A stretch of DNA of 32,019 nt from Mycobacterium sp. IS-1264 (GTDB lineage Bacteria > Actinomycetota > Actinomycetes > Mycobacteriales > Mycobacteriaceae), in NCBI RefSeq assembly GCF_001954195.1, contig NZ_MBES01000082.1:1-32019 (forward strand), given 5' to 3'. The notes under the pieces were generated by a model. That model was not told the DNA's origin and made no database searches. It worked only from the letters and a program-made list of their open reading frames with translations. The position numbers were made by a program, and so were the translations under genes. Shown piece by piece: positions 17,211 through 25,697 of the stretch (position 1 is its first letter; the number at the start of each line of letters is the position of its first letter).

Positions 17211-17291
17211 TATTAGCCACAACAGCACCTGGTGTTGGTGTGCTATTAGTCACCGCGAAATGTGCCGGGGCCGGACCGCCGGATAGGCCGC

Positions 17292-18179
17292 CTACGTGGG
17301 CAAATCCAACCGCTTGACCGTGCCGTCGCCCGCGAATGTGATCGAACCACCACCGTAATCGCTGGAGACGTACAACGAGAGCGACAGCGCCCCTGGGGCG
17401 GTGGGATCCTTACCGGGCTCGATGATCAGGTACATGGTTCGGATGTCGCCCTGCTTCATGCGCAGGGTTTCCGGGGCGCCGCGCATGATGCCCACGGTCG
17501 CCACGATGTCGAACTTGCTCAGGTCGGCCGTCACGGGCCCGTCGGCGGAGCTCTTGGCGGAGCTGGTCGGATCGCCCCACCCGCCGCGGTAGGTGTAGTC
17601 GAGCACGCGTCGGTCGTCGGAGGGGTCGGGGCGGTCGAGGCTGGCATACGTCGGGTAGATGACCAGCCGATAGCCGACGGTGTCCCCGAACCTCTTGCGA
17701 GTTTGTTCCATCAGGCCGGTAAGCCCGCCGACCGAATGCAGCTGCGTGGGCGGGGTCAACACGACGGCGGCCACTCCGTCCGGCTTGGCCCCGGGGTCCT
17801 CGCGCCCACTGCCGAAGTCCAGCGGCGAGCCGGCGTTGCCGTAGAGGCCCCATCCGATTCCGACGCCCAGTAGCACCGAGACCACGAACGCGGCGGCCAG
17901 CATGACCCATCCGCTGACTTTCGTCGGCGGCTTGGCGCCCCGCAGCTTGGCCGGGGCGTTGCTCACCTGCAAGTCGGCCAACAGTGCCCGCAGATCACCC
18001 AGCGTGACCGCGTTGGTGGCGCTGCTGACTCGTTGCCGGTGTTCTTCCCCGGACAGTTCACCGTCGCCGAGGGCGTTGTCGAGAATCGCGCAGGCGTCTT
18101 GTCGATCGGTGTCCTTGGCGCGGGTGGTCGACGTCGTCCCGCCACCAACGGATGCCCCGAACCATTTCGCCACGGCCAT
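17292..18179 (-). CDS. DUF1707 membrane protein, Rv0048c-like
   Basis: A 295-residue protein. Residues about 15-65 form a DUF1707 domain (DRQDACAILDNALGDGELSGEEHRQRV, then LGDLRALLADLQ), a small cytosolic module common in actinobacterial membrane proteins. One TM helix follows at about 85-107, leaving a C-terminal ~185-residue region that is probably extracytoplasmic. ATG 18179 (MAVAKWFGASV) is chosen since the length then agrees with Rv0048c (289); the frame is open 33 codons further up but that stretch is not like the family. It is divergent from the DUF5318 gene, and its function is unknown. Confidence 0.85.
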   Translation of the reverse strand: MAVAKWFGASVGGGTTSTTRAKDTDRQDACAILDNALGDGELSGEEHRQRVSSATNAVTLGDLRALLADLQVSNAPAKLRGAKPPTKVSGWVMLAAAFVVSVLLGVGIGWGLYGNAGSPLDFGSGREDPGAKPDGVAAVVLTPPTQLHSVGGLTGLMEQTRKRFGDTVGYRLVIYPTYASLDRPDPSDDRRVLDYTYRGGWGDPTSSAKSSADGPVTADLSKFDIVATVGIMRGAPETLRMKQGDIRTMYLIIEPGKDPTAPGALSLSLYVSSDYGGGSITFAGDGTVKRLDLPT

Positions 18180-18285
18180 GATCGTAGAAGGCCGAGCCGA
18201 GTTCGGCACCGGATGTGACGAGCGATTACGGCGGCTCAGCCAGCGCGACGGCGTTGGTTGCATATCGGCGGCCGACATCGCGACG

Positions 18286-18291
18286 TACTCT
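18286..18291 (+). promoter_or_regulatory. -10 hexamer for leaderless DUF5318-ponA1 operon
   Basis: TACTCT ends 7 bases before GTG 18299. A leaderless start of the operon is inferred; there is no Shine-Dalgarno site. Confidence 0.5.
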
Positions 18292-18298
18292 GGTCAGC

Positions 18299-18724
18299 GT
18301 GCGACTGCAGCGACAGGTGGTGGACTACGCGCTTCGGCGGCGCGCGGTGCTGGCCGAGGTGTACTCCGGCCGCACCGGTGTGTCCGAGGTGTGCGACGCG
18401 AACCCCTATTTGCTGCGCGCCGCGAAGTTTCACGGAAAAACCAGCCAGGTGATGTGCCCGATCTGCCGCAAGGAGCAACTCACGTTGGTGTCGTGGGTGT
18501 TTGGCGAGCACTTGGGCGCGGTATCGGGCTCCGCGCGCACGGCCGAAGAGCTGGTCTTGCTGGCTACGCGCTACGAGGAGTTCGCGGTCCACGTGGTGGA
18601 GGTGTGCCGAACCTGCAGCTGGAATCACCTGGTCAAGTCGTACGTGCTCGGCGCGGCACGCCCGCCAAAGGGCACGCGCGGCACCCGGACCGCGCGCAAC
18701 GGCGCCCGCACGGCCATTGAGTAA
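18299..18724 (+). CDS. DUF5318 zinc-ribbon-like protein, Rv0049-like
   Basis: A 141-residue cytosolic protein, nearly identical by eye to Rv0049. Two CxxC knuckles, MCPICRKE (about 57-64) and VCRTCSWNH (about 102-110), suggest one zinc site, with a further Cys in EVCDAN. The tail is Arg/Gly/Thr-rich and basic. GTG 18299 matches the Rv0049 start and the leaderless -10 signal. The stop overlaps the proposed TTG start of ponA1 by 8 bases, so the two genes are coupled. The function is unknown; constant linkage to ponA1 hints at a role in cell-wall synthesis or its regulation. Confidence 0.9.
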   Translation: MRLQRQVVDYALRRRAVLAEVYSGRTGVSEVCDANPYLLRAAKFHGKTSQVMCPICRKEQLTLVSWVFGEHLGAVSGSARTAEELVLLATRYEEFAVHVVEVCRTCSWNHLVKSYVLGAARPPKGTRGTRTARNGARTAIE

Positions 18725-21308
18725 CGAAGGGCGCCACGACCAGTCGTCCGGTGAGGCGAGCGGGCCAGCGACTGAGCGCGTGGGCAAGCATGCGAGCACC
18801 GACCGCCCGGGCGATGGCGCGCCCCAGCAGCCTCGCCCCCGCCGCCCGCTTCCTCCCGACGACCGGAGGACGACGATCCTTCCGCCCGTCGTCGACGACA
18901 GGGGCCCCAGGCGGCGCGACCCGCTTGATGAGGTCAAGGCCGCGCTGGACGCTCCTCCGTCGAAACCCCTGCCGACCGACGCGATCGATGAGGTCAAGGC
19001 CGCGCTCGACGGCCGCTCGCCGACCCGTGCGCGGCGTAGCCGGCCGGTGTCCGGTCATCGGCCGCCCGTCGGACCACCGCCTCCACCACGCCGACCCGGT
19101 GGGCCCGGTGATCCGATCGGACCCGACCCGCGAGTTCCAGGGCCGCGGCTGGATTGGAGCTGGGTTGACCAGATCAATTGGCGATGGGTGCGCCGCGGGG
19201 CCTACCTCAGCGCGGCGGTGCTGGTGCTGTTGCCGATCGTCACCTTCACAATGGCGTACTTCATCGTCGACATTCCCAAACCGGGCAACATCCGGACCAA
19301 CCAGGTCTCGACGATCCTGGCCAGCGATGGTTCGGAGATCGCGAAAATCATTCCCCCGGAAGGCAATCGGGTCGATGTCAACATCAACCAGGTGCCGGTG
19401 CATGTGCGCCAGGCGGTAATCGCCGCCGAGGACCGCAACTTCTATTCCAACCCGGGGTTCGACTTCAGCGGATTCGCGCGGGCCGTGAACAACAACCTCT
19501 TCGGCGGCGGCGATCTACAGGGCGGGTCGACGATCACTCAGCAGTACGTGAAGAACGCCCTGGTCGGTTCCGCCCAACACGGGTTGAGTGGACTGCTGCG
19601 CAAGGCCAAGGAGTTGGTCATTGCCACGAAGATGTCGGGGGAGTGGTCCAAAGACGATGTGCTGCAGGCCTATCTGAACATCATCTACTTCGGGCGCGGG
19701 GCCTACGGGATTTCGGCCGCCGCCAAGGCCTACTTCAACAAGCCCGTCGAGCAGCTCACCGTGTCCGAGGGCGCGCTTTTGGCGGCGCTGATTCGGCGCC
19801 CGTCCTCTCTGGACCCGGCCGTCGATCCAAAGGGAGCCGCAGCCCGCTGGAATTGGGTGCTCGACGGCATGGTGGAAACCAAGGCGCTGTCGCCCAGTGA
19901 TCGCGCGGCACAAGTCTTTCCGGCCACCGTGCCGCCCGATCAGGCGCGCGCGCAGAATCAGACGACCGGACCCAACGGGCTGATCGAGCGCCAGGTGACC
20001 AGGGAACTGATGGAGCTGTTCAACATCGACGAGCAGACCCTCAACACGCAGGGTCTGCAGGTCACCACCACCATCGATCCGAAAGCCCAGCAGGCCGCGG
20101 AGAAGGCGGTCTCGAAATACCTCGACGGGCAAGACCCCGACATGCGGTCCGCCGCGGTTTCCATCGACCCGCACAACGGCGCAATACGCGCCTATTACGG
20201 CGGTACCGACGCCAACGGATTCGACTTCGCTCAGGCCGGCCTGCAGACCGGATCGTCGTTCAAGGTGTTCGCACTTGTTGCCGCACTCCAGCAAGGGATC
20301 GGCCTGGGTTACCAGGTCGACAGTTCCCCGCTGACGGTGGACGGCATCAAGATCACCAACGTCGACGGCGAGAGCTGCGGAACCTGCAACATCGCCGAGG
20401 CGCTGAAGCTCTCGCTGAACACCGCCTACTACCGGCTGATGCTCAAGCTCAAAAACGGGCCGCAGGCCGTCGCCGACGCCGCGCACCAAGCCGGTATCGC
20501 GAAAAGCTTCCCGGGCGTCGACCACACGCTGTCCGAGGATGGCAAGGGCGGACCACCGAACAACGGGATCGTGTTGGGGCAGTACCAAACTCGGCCGATC
20601 GACATGGCATCGGCGTACGCCACGCTGGCCGCGTCCGGCGTCTATCACCGGCCGCATCTGGTGCAAAAGGTCGTCAACGCCGATGGGCAAGTCCTTTTCG
20701 ACGCGGGCGGCTCGGACAACAATGGCGAGCAACGCCTCGACAAGGGTGTGGCGGATAACGTCACCGCGGCGATGCAGCCGATCGCCGCCTATTCGCGTGG
20801 CCACTCTCTGGCGGGCGGGCGGGCGTCGGCGGCCAAGACCGGCACGGTGCAGCTGGGTGACACCAAAGCCAACAAGGACGCGTGGATGGTCGGATACACG
20901 CCGTCGCTCTCGACGGCTGTGTGGGTGGGGACCGTCCAAGACAACGTGCCGCTGGTAACCGCTTCGGGCGCAGAGGTTTACGGCTCGGGCTTGCCGTCGG
21001 ACATCTGGAAGGCGACCATGGACGGCGCGCTGAAGGGCACCTCGAATGAGACCTTCCCCAAACCGAGTGAGATCGGTGGTTACGCCGGCGTGCCAGCCGC
21101 GCCGCCGCCTCCGCCCCCACCGCCGTCCGAGCAGGTCATCCAGCCCACCGTCGAGGTAGCGCCGGGGATCACCATTCCCGTCGGCCCACCGACGACGATC
21201 ACGGTCGCGCCGCCGCCGCCACAGGCCCCGGGTGGCGTCCAGCCGGGCGGTCCCCAGCCAGGTGGCCCACCACCCGGGGGCCCGCCATTTCTCCAGCCCC
21301 CACCGTGA
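18717..21308 (+). CDS. ponA1: Bifunctional penicillin-binding protein PonA1 (class A PBP)
   Basis: An 863-residue peptidoglycan synthase of the inner membrane. A long cytosolic, Pro/Arg-rich N-terminus (1-160) leads to a TM anchor (about 161-185). The glycosyltransferase domain (GT51) has its catalytic Glu in AAEDRNFY (E238) and GGSTITQQYVKN. The transpeptidase domain carries SSFK (S513-K516), SLN (566-568) and KTGT (707-710). The C-terminal ~80 residues are Pro/Gly-rich, as in Rv0050, where this end is reported to contact RipA. TTG 18717 (SNEGRHDQSSGEASG) is preferred because no later start keeps the long cytosolic tail; the M. tuberculosis cytosolic tail is phosphorylated by PknB. The stop overlaps the next gene's GTG by four bases (GTGA). 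Confidence 0.96.
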   Translation: MSNEGRHDQSSGEASGPATERVGKHASTDRPGDGAPQQPRPRRPLPPDDRRTTILPPVVDDRGPRRRDPLDEVKAALDAPPSKPLPTDAIDEVKAALDGRSPTRARRSRPVSGHRPPVGPPPPPRRPGGPGDPIGPDPRVPGPRLDWSWVDQINWRWVRRGAYLSAAVLVLLPIVTFTMAYFIVDIPKPGNIRTNQVSTILASDGSEIAKIIPPEGNRVDVNINQVPVHVRQAVIAAEDRNFYSNPGFDFSGFARAVNNNLFGGGDLQGGSTITQQYVKNALVGSAQHGLSGLLRKAKELVIATKMSGEWSKDDVLQAYLNIIYFGRGAYGISAAAKAYFNKPVEQLTVSEGALLAALIRRPSSLDPAVDPKGAAARWNWVLDGMVETKALSPSDRAAQVFPATVPPDQARAQNQTTGPNGLIERQVTRELMELFNIDEQTLNTQGLQVTTTIDPKAQQAAEKAVSKYLDGQDPDMRSAAVSIDPHNGAIRAYYGGTDANGFDFAQAGLQTGSSFKVFALVAALQQGIGLGYQVDSSPLTVDGIKITNVDGESCGTCNIAEALKLSLNTAYYRLMLKLKNGPQAVADAAHQAGIAKSFPGVDHTLSEDGKGGPPNNGIVLGQYQTRPIDMASAYATLAASGVYHRPHLVQKVVNADGQVLFDAGGSDNNGEQRLDKGVADNVTAAMQPIAAYSRGHSLAGGRASAAKTGTVQLGDTKANKDAWMVGYTPSLSTAVWVGTVQDNVPLVTASGAEVYGSGLPSDIWKATMDGALKGTSNETFPKPSEIGGYAGVPAAPPPPPPPPSEQVIQPTVEVAPGITIPVGPPTTITVAPPPPQAPGGVQPGGPQPGGPPPGGPPFLQPPP
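18927..19010 (+). repeat. Direct repeat in the PonA1 cytosolic tail
   Basis: Two 24-base copies (18927-18950 and 18987-19010) differ at one base and each encodes DEVKAALD. They are 60 bases apart, in frame, so the tail presents the same short helix-forming motif twice, 20 residues apart. Confidence 0.85.
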
Positions 21309-22951
21309 CCGGCGCTCGGCAGCAGAGCGCCATTTCGCCGCGACCGCTGGCCGCGGATTTGCGTAGTGCCGGCAACCGCGATTGCCCAAGCCACACCGAC
21401 TCTCTGGGTGCCGCCCTCGCGGATGTGATCGGCGGACCGGTGGGTCGGCACGCGCTGATCGGGCGCGCCCGGCTGATGACTCCGCTGCGCGTGATGTTTC
21501 TGATCGGGCTGGTGTTCTTGGCGCTCGGCTGGTCGACGAAGGCGGCCTGCCTGCAGAGCACCGGTACCGGTACGGGCGATCAGCGGGTCGCCAACTGGGA
21601 CAACCAACGCGCCTACTACGAGTTGTGCTACTCCGACACGGTTCCGCTCTACGGCGCGGAGCTGTTGAGCCAGGGCAAGTTTCCGTACAAGTCGAGCTGG
21701 ATCGAAAGCGACAACAGCGGTTCGCCGCAGACCCGCTATGACGGCCAGCCGGCGGTGCGATACATGGAGTATCCGGTGTTGACCGGTGTCTATCAGTATG
21801 CGTCGATGGCGGTGGCCAAGACCTACACCGCGCTGAGCAAGGTCGCCCCGCTCCCGGTCGTCGCCGAGGTGGTGGTGTTCTTCGACGTTGCGGCCTTCGG
21901 CCTGGCGCTGGCCTGGCTCGCGACCGTCTGGGCGACCGCGGGACTTTCCGGCCGTCGCATCTGGGATGCGGCGCTGGTGGCCGCCTCACCCCTGTTGATC
22001 TTTCAGATATTCACCAACTTCGATGCGCTGGCAACGGGATTCGCGCTCGCGGGACTGCTGGCGTGGGCGCGCCGCAAACCCGTGCTGGCCGGTGCGCTCA
22101 TCGGATTGGGCGCCGCGGCAAAGCTGTACCCGCTGCTGTTCCTCGGCCCGATGCTGGTGCTGGGCATCCGGACCGGGCGCCTTCGTGCCTGGACCCGCAC
22201 CGCTGGGGCCGCCGCCGCGACCTGGCTGTTGGTGAATCTGCCTGTGTTGCTGCTCTTTCCGCGAGGATGGTCGGAGTTCTTCCGGCTCAACACCCGCCGC
22301 GGCGACGACATGGACTCGCTGTACAACGTCGTCAAATCATTCACCGGCTGGCGCGGTTTCGATTCGAAGCTGGGCTTCTGGGAGCCGCCCATGGTGCTCA
22401 ACACGGTCGTTGCCGTGTTGTTCGTAGTGTGCTGCGCGGCAATCGCTTTCATCGCTCTGACCGCTCCGCAACGGCCGCGGGTGGCGCAGTTGGCGTTCCT
22501 GATAGTGGCGGCGTTTCTGTTGACCAACAAAGTGTGGAGCCCGCAGTTCTCGCTCTGGCTGGTACCGCTGGCCGTGCTGGCTTTGCCGCACCGCCGAATA
22601 CTTCTGGCGTGGATGACGATTGACGCGGTGGTGTGGGTGCCGCGCATGTATTTCCTGTACGGCAACCCGAATCGCGCTCTGCCCGAACAGTTCTTCACGA
22701 CGACGGTGTTGCTGCGCGACATCGCGGTCATGGCGCTGTGCGCGCTGGTGATCCGGCAGATCTACCGGCCGGACGAGGATCTGGTGCGCTGGGGTGGGCG
22801 GGTCGACGACCCAGCGGGTGGGCCGTTCGACCGCGCCCCTGACGCCCCGCCCGGTTGGCTGCCGGACTGGCTACGCCCGCCCGCGCAGCGACGCCGGCCC
22901 GAAGCCGCCGAAAGCGGCGCGGAGACCGCGGCCGCCGCGAGCCAGCCATGA
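21305..22951 (+). CDS. Polytopic membrane glycosyltransferase-like protein (GT87 type), Rv0051-like
   Basis: A 548-residue integral membrane protein with about 10 hydrophobic helices, the first near 62-80. A large extracytoplasmic loop follows (about 80-150, with YYELCYSDTVPLYGAELLSQGKFPY and RYMEYPVLTGVYQY). The overall layout resembles polyprenyl-phosphate-dependent GT-C mannosyltransferases (GT87, PimE-like), with aromatic and acidic residues in the first loop. A Pro/Arg-rich cytosolic tail ends the protein. GTG 21305 overlaps the ponA1 stop by four bases, so expression is coupled to ponA1; a later ATG (21477) would lose 57 hydrophilic residues. The sugar acceptor is unknown. Confidence 0.85.
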   Translation: MTGARQQSAISPRPLAADLRSAGNRDCPSHTDSLGAALADVIGGPVGRHALIGRARLMTPLRVMFLIGLVFLALGWSTKAACLQSTGTGTGDQRVANWDNQRAYYELCYSDTVPLYGAELLSQGKFPYKSSWIESDNSGSPQTRYDGQPAVRYMEYPVLTGVYQYASMAVAKTYTALSKVAPLPVVAEVVVFFDVAAFGLALAWLATVWATAGLSGRRIWDAALVAASPLLIFQIFTNFDALATGFALAGLLAWARRKPVLAGALIGLGAAAKLYPLLFLGPMLVLGIRTGRLRAWTRTAGAAAATWLLVNLPVLLLFPRGWSEFFRLNTRRGDDMDSLYNVVKSFTGWRGFDSKLGFWEPPMVLNTVVAVLFVVCCAAIAFIALTAPQRPRVAQLAFLIVAAFLLTNKVWSPQFSLWLVPLAVLALPHRRILLAWMTIDAVVWVPRMYFLYGNPNRALPEQFFTTTVLLRDIAVMALCALVIRQIYRPDEDLVRWGGRVDDPAGGPFDRAPDAPPGWLPDWLRPPAQRRRPEAAESGAETAAAASQP

Positions 22952-23589
22952 CGCAGGTCGCCATTCCGCTTTTCCCGCGGTTCACCGCGCTCGACGCCGT
23001 CGGGCCTTACGAAGTGCTGCAACGCATTCCATCGATCGACGTGGTGTTCGTCGGGCACCGCCGCGGCGAGGTGCGGACCGAAAATGGGATGCTGGGCATC
23101 ACGTGCGACGTCACATTCGACGAAGTCGGCGCGCCCGACGTCGTGGTGTTCCCGGGCGGCATCGGCACCCGCGGGCTGATTCACGACGACGCAATCCGCG
23201 CCTGGCTGCAATCGGTACACCCGAGCACCGCATTCACCACCTCGGTGTGTACCGGTGCGCTGTTACTCGCCGCCGCGGGCCTGCTCGATGGGCTCACCGC
23301 GACGACGCACTGGCGGGCCGCGGACCTTCTCAACGAGTTGGGCGCGCGCTATGTGCCCGAACGCGTCGTCGAACATCTGCCAGAGCGCATCATCACCGCC
23401 GCGGGCGTGTCCAGCGGCATCGACATGGCGCTGCGACTGGTTGAACTGCTCGTCGATCGTCAGGCGGCGCAGGCCGCGCAGCTACTCATCGAGTACGACC
23501 CCCAGCCGCCGTTCGACTCGGGCGCGCTCACCAAGGCCGACGAGGCGACCGTGGCCCGGGCCAACGAATACCTGCGCGCGCGGCAGTAG
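22948..23589 (+). CDS. DJ-1/PfpI family protein, Rv0052-like
   Basis: A 213-residue protein with a class I glutamine-amidotransferase-like fold. The nucleophile elbow Cys is in TTSVCTGALLLAAAGLLDG (C94) and the preceding conserved region is VVVFPGGIGTRGL. The architecture resembles isonitrile hydratase/ThiJ-type enzymes; no catalytic activity can be assigned. The start overlaps the previous stop as ATGA (22948-22951), which makes it the last gene of the DUF5318-ponA1 unit. It is about 25 residues longer than the annotated Rv0052. Confidence 0.88.
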   Translation: MTQVAIPLFPRFTALDAVGPYEVLQRIPSIDVVFVGHRRGEVRTENGMLGITCDVTFDEVGAPDVVVFPGGIGTRGLIHDDAIRAWLQSVHPSTAFTTSVCTGALLLAAAGLLDGLTATTHWRAADLLNELGARYVPERVVEHLPERIITAAGVSSGIDMALRLVELLVDRQAAQAAQLLIEYDPQPPFDSGALTKADEATVARANEYLRARQ

Positions 23590-23617
23590 CGATTTCGCTG
23601 CGCAGAGCACCTTCCGG

Positions 23618-23623
23618 TAGCCT
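23618..23623 (+). promoter_or_regulatory. Possible -10 hexamer of the rpsF operon
   Basis: TAGCCT fits TANNNT. No convincing -35 is seen. It lies about 25 bases before the folded leader. Confidence 0.3.
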
Positions 23624-23647
23624 GGGGCGGTTGCCGACGCAGGCGAC

Positions 23648-23690
23648 CCTCCTGCCACGGATCGACCGTGGCCGTGCAGACCAGAGGAGG
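23648..23690 (+). promoter_or_regulatory. rpsF leader structure, S6:S18-type, that sequesters the ribosome-binding site
   Basis: CCTCCT (23648-23653) can pair with AGGAGG (23685-23690), which belongs to the rpsF Shine-Dalgarno region. Inside lies a perfect hairpin, CCACGG-ATCGA-CCGTGG (23655-23671), followed by an unpaired strand that begins CCG. The bacterial S6:S18 autoregulatory motif has this shape, with a CCG bulge recognised by the S6-S18 complex. Here both proteins are encoded downstream in the same operon. Confidence 0.55.
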
Positions 23691-23703
23691 TGGTGAGGTT
23701 TCC

Positions 23704-23994
23704 ATGCGTCCATACGAAATCATGGTCATTCTTGACCCCACGCTCGACGAACGAACCGTCGCTCCGTCGTTGGAGACGTTCCTCAACGTCGTCCGCAAGG
23801 ACGGCGGAACTGTCGACAAGGTCGACATCTGGGGTAAGCGGCGGCTGGCTTACGAGATCGCCAAGCACGCCGAAGGCATCTACGTCGTCGTCGATCTGAA
23901 GGCCGAGCCGGCGACCGTATCCGAACTCGACCGTCAGCTGAGCCTCAACGAGTCGGTGCTGCGCACCAAGGTGATGCGCACCGATAAGCACTAA
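23704..23994 (+). CDS. rpsF: 30S ribosomal protein S6
   Basis: A 96-residue protein with the S6 fold: MRPYEIMVILDPTLDE at the start, KVDIWGKRRLAYEIAKHAEGIYVVVDLKAEPATV in the middle, and LNESVLRTKVMR at the end. It binds the central domain of 16S rRNA together with S18, whose gene is in the same operon. ATG 23704 follows a strong AGGAGG/GAGG region that the leader can mask. It is the first gene of rpsF-ssb-rpsR-rplI. Confidence 0.98.
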   Translation: MRPYEIMVILDPTLDERTVAPSLETFLNVVRKDGGTVDKVDIWGKRRLAYEIAKHAEGIYVVVDLKAEPATVSELDRQLSLNESVLRTKVMRTDKH

Positions 23995-24005
23995 GCGGAC
24001 CTCAA

Positions 24006-24047
24006 GGGCGGCGCTGGCTGCCCGCTGTCGTCAGGCTTGCGTAGGCT
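24006..24047 (+). promoter_or_regulatory. Stem-loop and -10-like site between rpsF and ssb
   Basis: GGGCGGC (24006-24012) pairs with GCTGCCC (24017-24023), with one G-U pair and a four-base loop. TAGGCT at 24042-24047 fits a -10 hexamer. Partial termination followed by a separate ssb promoter would let SSB be made independently of the ribosomal proteins; this is inferred. Confidence 0.35.
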
Positions 24048-24104
24048 CAGCGAGGAACATGCTCATGACCATCGATCGTCTCCAGGCGGATCCAGGAGGA
24101 AATT

Positions 24105-24617
24105 GTGGCTGGTGACACCACCATCACCGTTGTCGGAAACCTGACCGCTGACCCCGAACTGCGGTTCACCCCGTCGGGCGCCGCGGTGGCGAACTTCACC
24201 GTGGCATCGACGCCGCGGATCTATGACCGCCAAAGCGGGGAATGGAAAGACGGGGAGGCGCTGTTCCTGCGGTGCAACATCTGGCGCGAGGCCGCTGAGA
24301 ACGTCGCGGAGAGCCTCACCCGGGGGGCGCGGGTGATCGTCAGCGGGCGGCTCAAGCAGCGCTCCTTCGAGACTCGCGAGGGCGAGAAGCGCACCGTCGT
24401 CGAGGTCGAGGTCGACGAGATCGGGCCCTCGCTTCGCTACGCCACCGCCAAAGTCAACAAGGCCAGCCGCAGTGGCGCCGGCGGCGGTGGCTTCGGTGGC
24501 GGTGGCGGTTCGCGCCAGGCGCCGGCAGCGCAACCCAGCGGCGGCGGGGACGACCCGTGGGGCAGCGCCCCGGCGTCGGGCTCCTTCGGCGGCGGCGACG
24601 ACGAACCGCCCTTCTGA
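24105..24617 (+). CDS. ssb: Single-stranded DNA-binding protein
   Basis: A 170-residue SSB. The OB-fold domain covers residues 1-~115 (TTITVVGNLTADPELRFTPSGAAVANFTVAS, LRCNIWREAAENVAESLTRGARVIVSGRLKQRSFE). A Gly-rich flexible linker follows and the acidic tail DDEPPF is the interaction peptide for replication and repair partners. The length is close to M. tuberculosis SSB. GTG 24105 has AGGAGGA five bases upstream. Confidence 0.98.
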   Translation: MAGDTTITVVGNLTADPELRFTPSGAAVANFTVASTPRIYDRQSGEWKDGEALFLRCNIWREAAENVAESLTRGARVIVSGRLKQRSFETREGEKRTVVEVEVDEIGPSLRYATAKVNKASRSGAGGGGFGGGGGSRQAPAAQPSGGGDDPWGSAPASGSFGGGDDEPPF

Positions 24618-24657
24618 TCAACACACTTCAGCAGTAGGAAACGAAAGAAAGACAGAC

Positions 24658-24912
24658 ATGGCCAAGTCCAACAAGCGGCGCCCGGCTCCGGAAAAGCCGG
24701 TGAAGGCGCGCAAATGCGTCTTCTGTGGCAAGAAGGAACAAGCGATCGACTACAAGGACACCGCGCTGCTACGCACGTACATCAGTGAGCGCGGCAAGAT
24801 CCGGGCGCGTCGCGTCACCGGCAACTGTGTGCAGCACCAGCGCGACATCGCGCTCGCGGTGAAGAATGCCCGCGAGGTGGCCCTGCTGCCCTTCACCTCC
24901 TCGGCGCGATAG
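24658..24912 (+). CDS. rpsR: 30S ribosomal protein S18 (zinc-type)
   Basis: An 84-residue S18. It keeps the zinc-type Cys motif CVFC (C20, C23) and NCVQH (C57, H60), so it is the C+ form found in the rpsF operon, as opposed to the Zur-regulated C- paralogue elsewhere in mycobacteria. The body YKDTALLRTYISERGKIRARRVTGN is typical. ATG 24658 lacks a strong Shine-Dalgarno site but gives the exact Rv0055 length. It forms the S6-S18 heterodimer on 16S rRNA. Confidence 0.98.
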   Translation: MAKSNKRRPAPEKPVKARKCVFCGKKEQAIDYKDTALLRTYISERGKIRARRVTGNCVQHQRDIALAVKNAREVALLPFTSSAR

Positions 24913-24939
24913 CCCAGGCTCAACCGAAAGTACGAAACG

Positions 24940-25398
24940 ATGAAGCTGATTTTGACGGCCGATGTCGACCACCTCGGCGCCGTCGGCGACACCGTCGAGG
25001 TCAAGGACGGGTACGGCCGAAACTTCCTACTCCCGCGTGGCCTGGCGATCGTCGCCTCGCGCGGCGCGCAGAAGCAGGCCGACGACATCCGCCGGGCCCG
25101 CGAAACCAAGACCGTGCGCGACCTCGAGCACGCCACCGAAATCAAGACGGCGATCGAGGCGCTGGGTCCGGTTTCGCTGCCGGTGAAGACCGCTGTCGAC
25201 TCGGGCAAGTTGTTCGGTTCGGTGACCGCCGGTGACGTGGTCGCGGCCATCAAGAAGGCCGGCGGGCCCAATCTCGACAAGCGGATCGTCCGGCTGCCCA
25301 AGACGCACATCAAAGCCGTCGGCACACACCCGGTGTCGGTGCACCTGCACCCCGAGATCGATGTCGAGGTCGCGCTCGAGGTCGTCGCGGAGGGCTAA
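24940..25398 (+). CDS. rplI: 50S ribosomal protein L9
   Basis: A 152-residue L9. The N-terminal RNA-binding domain (MKLILTADVDHLGAVGDTVEVKDGYGRNFLLPRGLA) contains the L9 signature, the connecting helix spans about 45-75 (ARETKTVRDLEHATEIK), and the C-terminal domain ends VDVEVALEVVAEG-like. It is the last gene of the operon, 27 bases after rpsR. A weak hairpin (CGCCCG/CGGGCG, 25431-25448) downstream may end the transcript. Confidence 0.98.
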   Translation: MKLILTADVDHLGAVGDTVEVKDGYGRNFLLPRGLAIVASRGAQKQADDIRRARETKTVRDLEHATEIKTAIEALGPVSLPVKTAVDSGKLFGSVTAGDVVAAIKKAGGPNLDKRIVRLPKTHIKAVGTHPVSVHLHPEIDVEVALEVVAEG

Positions 25399-25632
25399 CC
25401 CCGCGGTGTTTGCTCGATGCCGACGGCGATCGCCCGCTCGGCCGGGCGCCAAATCTTAGGCGCTTCGAGGGCGCTGTGTGCCCGCTTTGACGATGGTTCA
25501 GCGGTGGATCTGGCGAACTATTTCCGGGGTCCTGCGGGAGGGGCCCCTTAACCCGCGCTTAACGTGCCGAAAATATGGCCGAAAGCCAACACGCCCGACA
25601 CGGTAACCTGCGGCGACACGCCGAAGAGATTC

Positions 25633-25641
25633 TTGTCCACA
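25633..25641 (+). promoter_or_regulatory. DnaA box, perfect match
   Basis: TTGTCCACA matches the mycobacterial DnaA box exactly. It lies about 290 bp upstream of dnaB. Confidence 0.5.
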
Positions 25642-25697
25642 CCAATTGTGCGGTGTTGTACTGCGCGTATCTGCAGCGATGTCAGGACGCCCAAGAT

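Noticed and set aside
19515..21989. An 824-codon open minus-strand frame
   Set aside because: It is fully antisense to ponA1 and the GT87-type gene; its Arg/Gly/Val-rich translation is the usual mirror of high-GC coding sequence.
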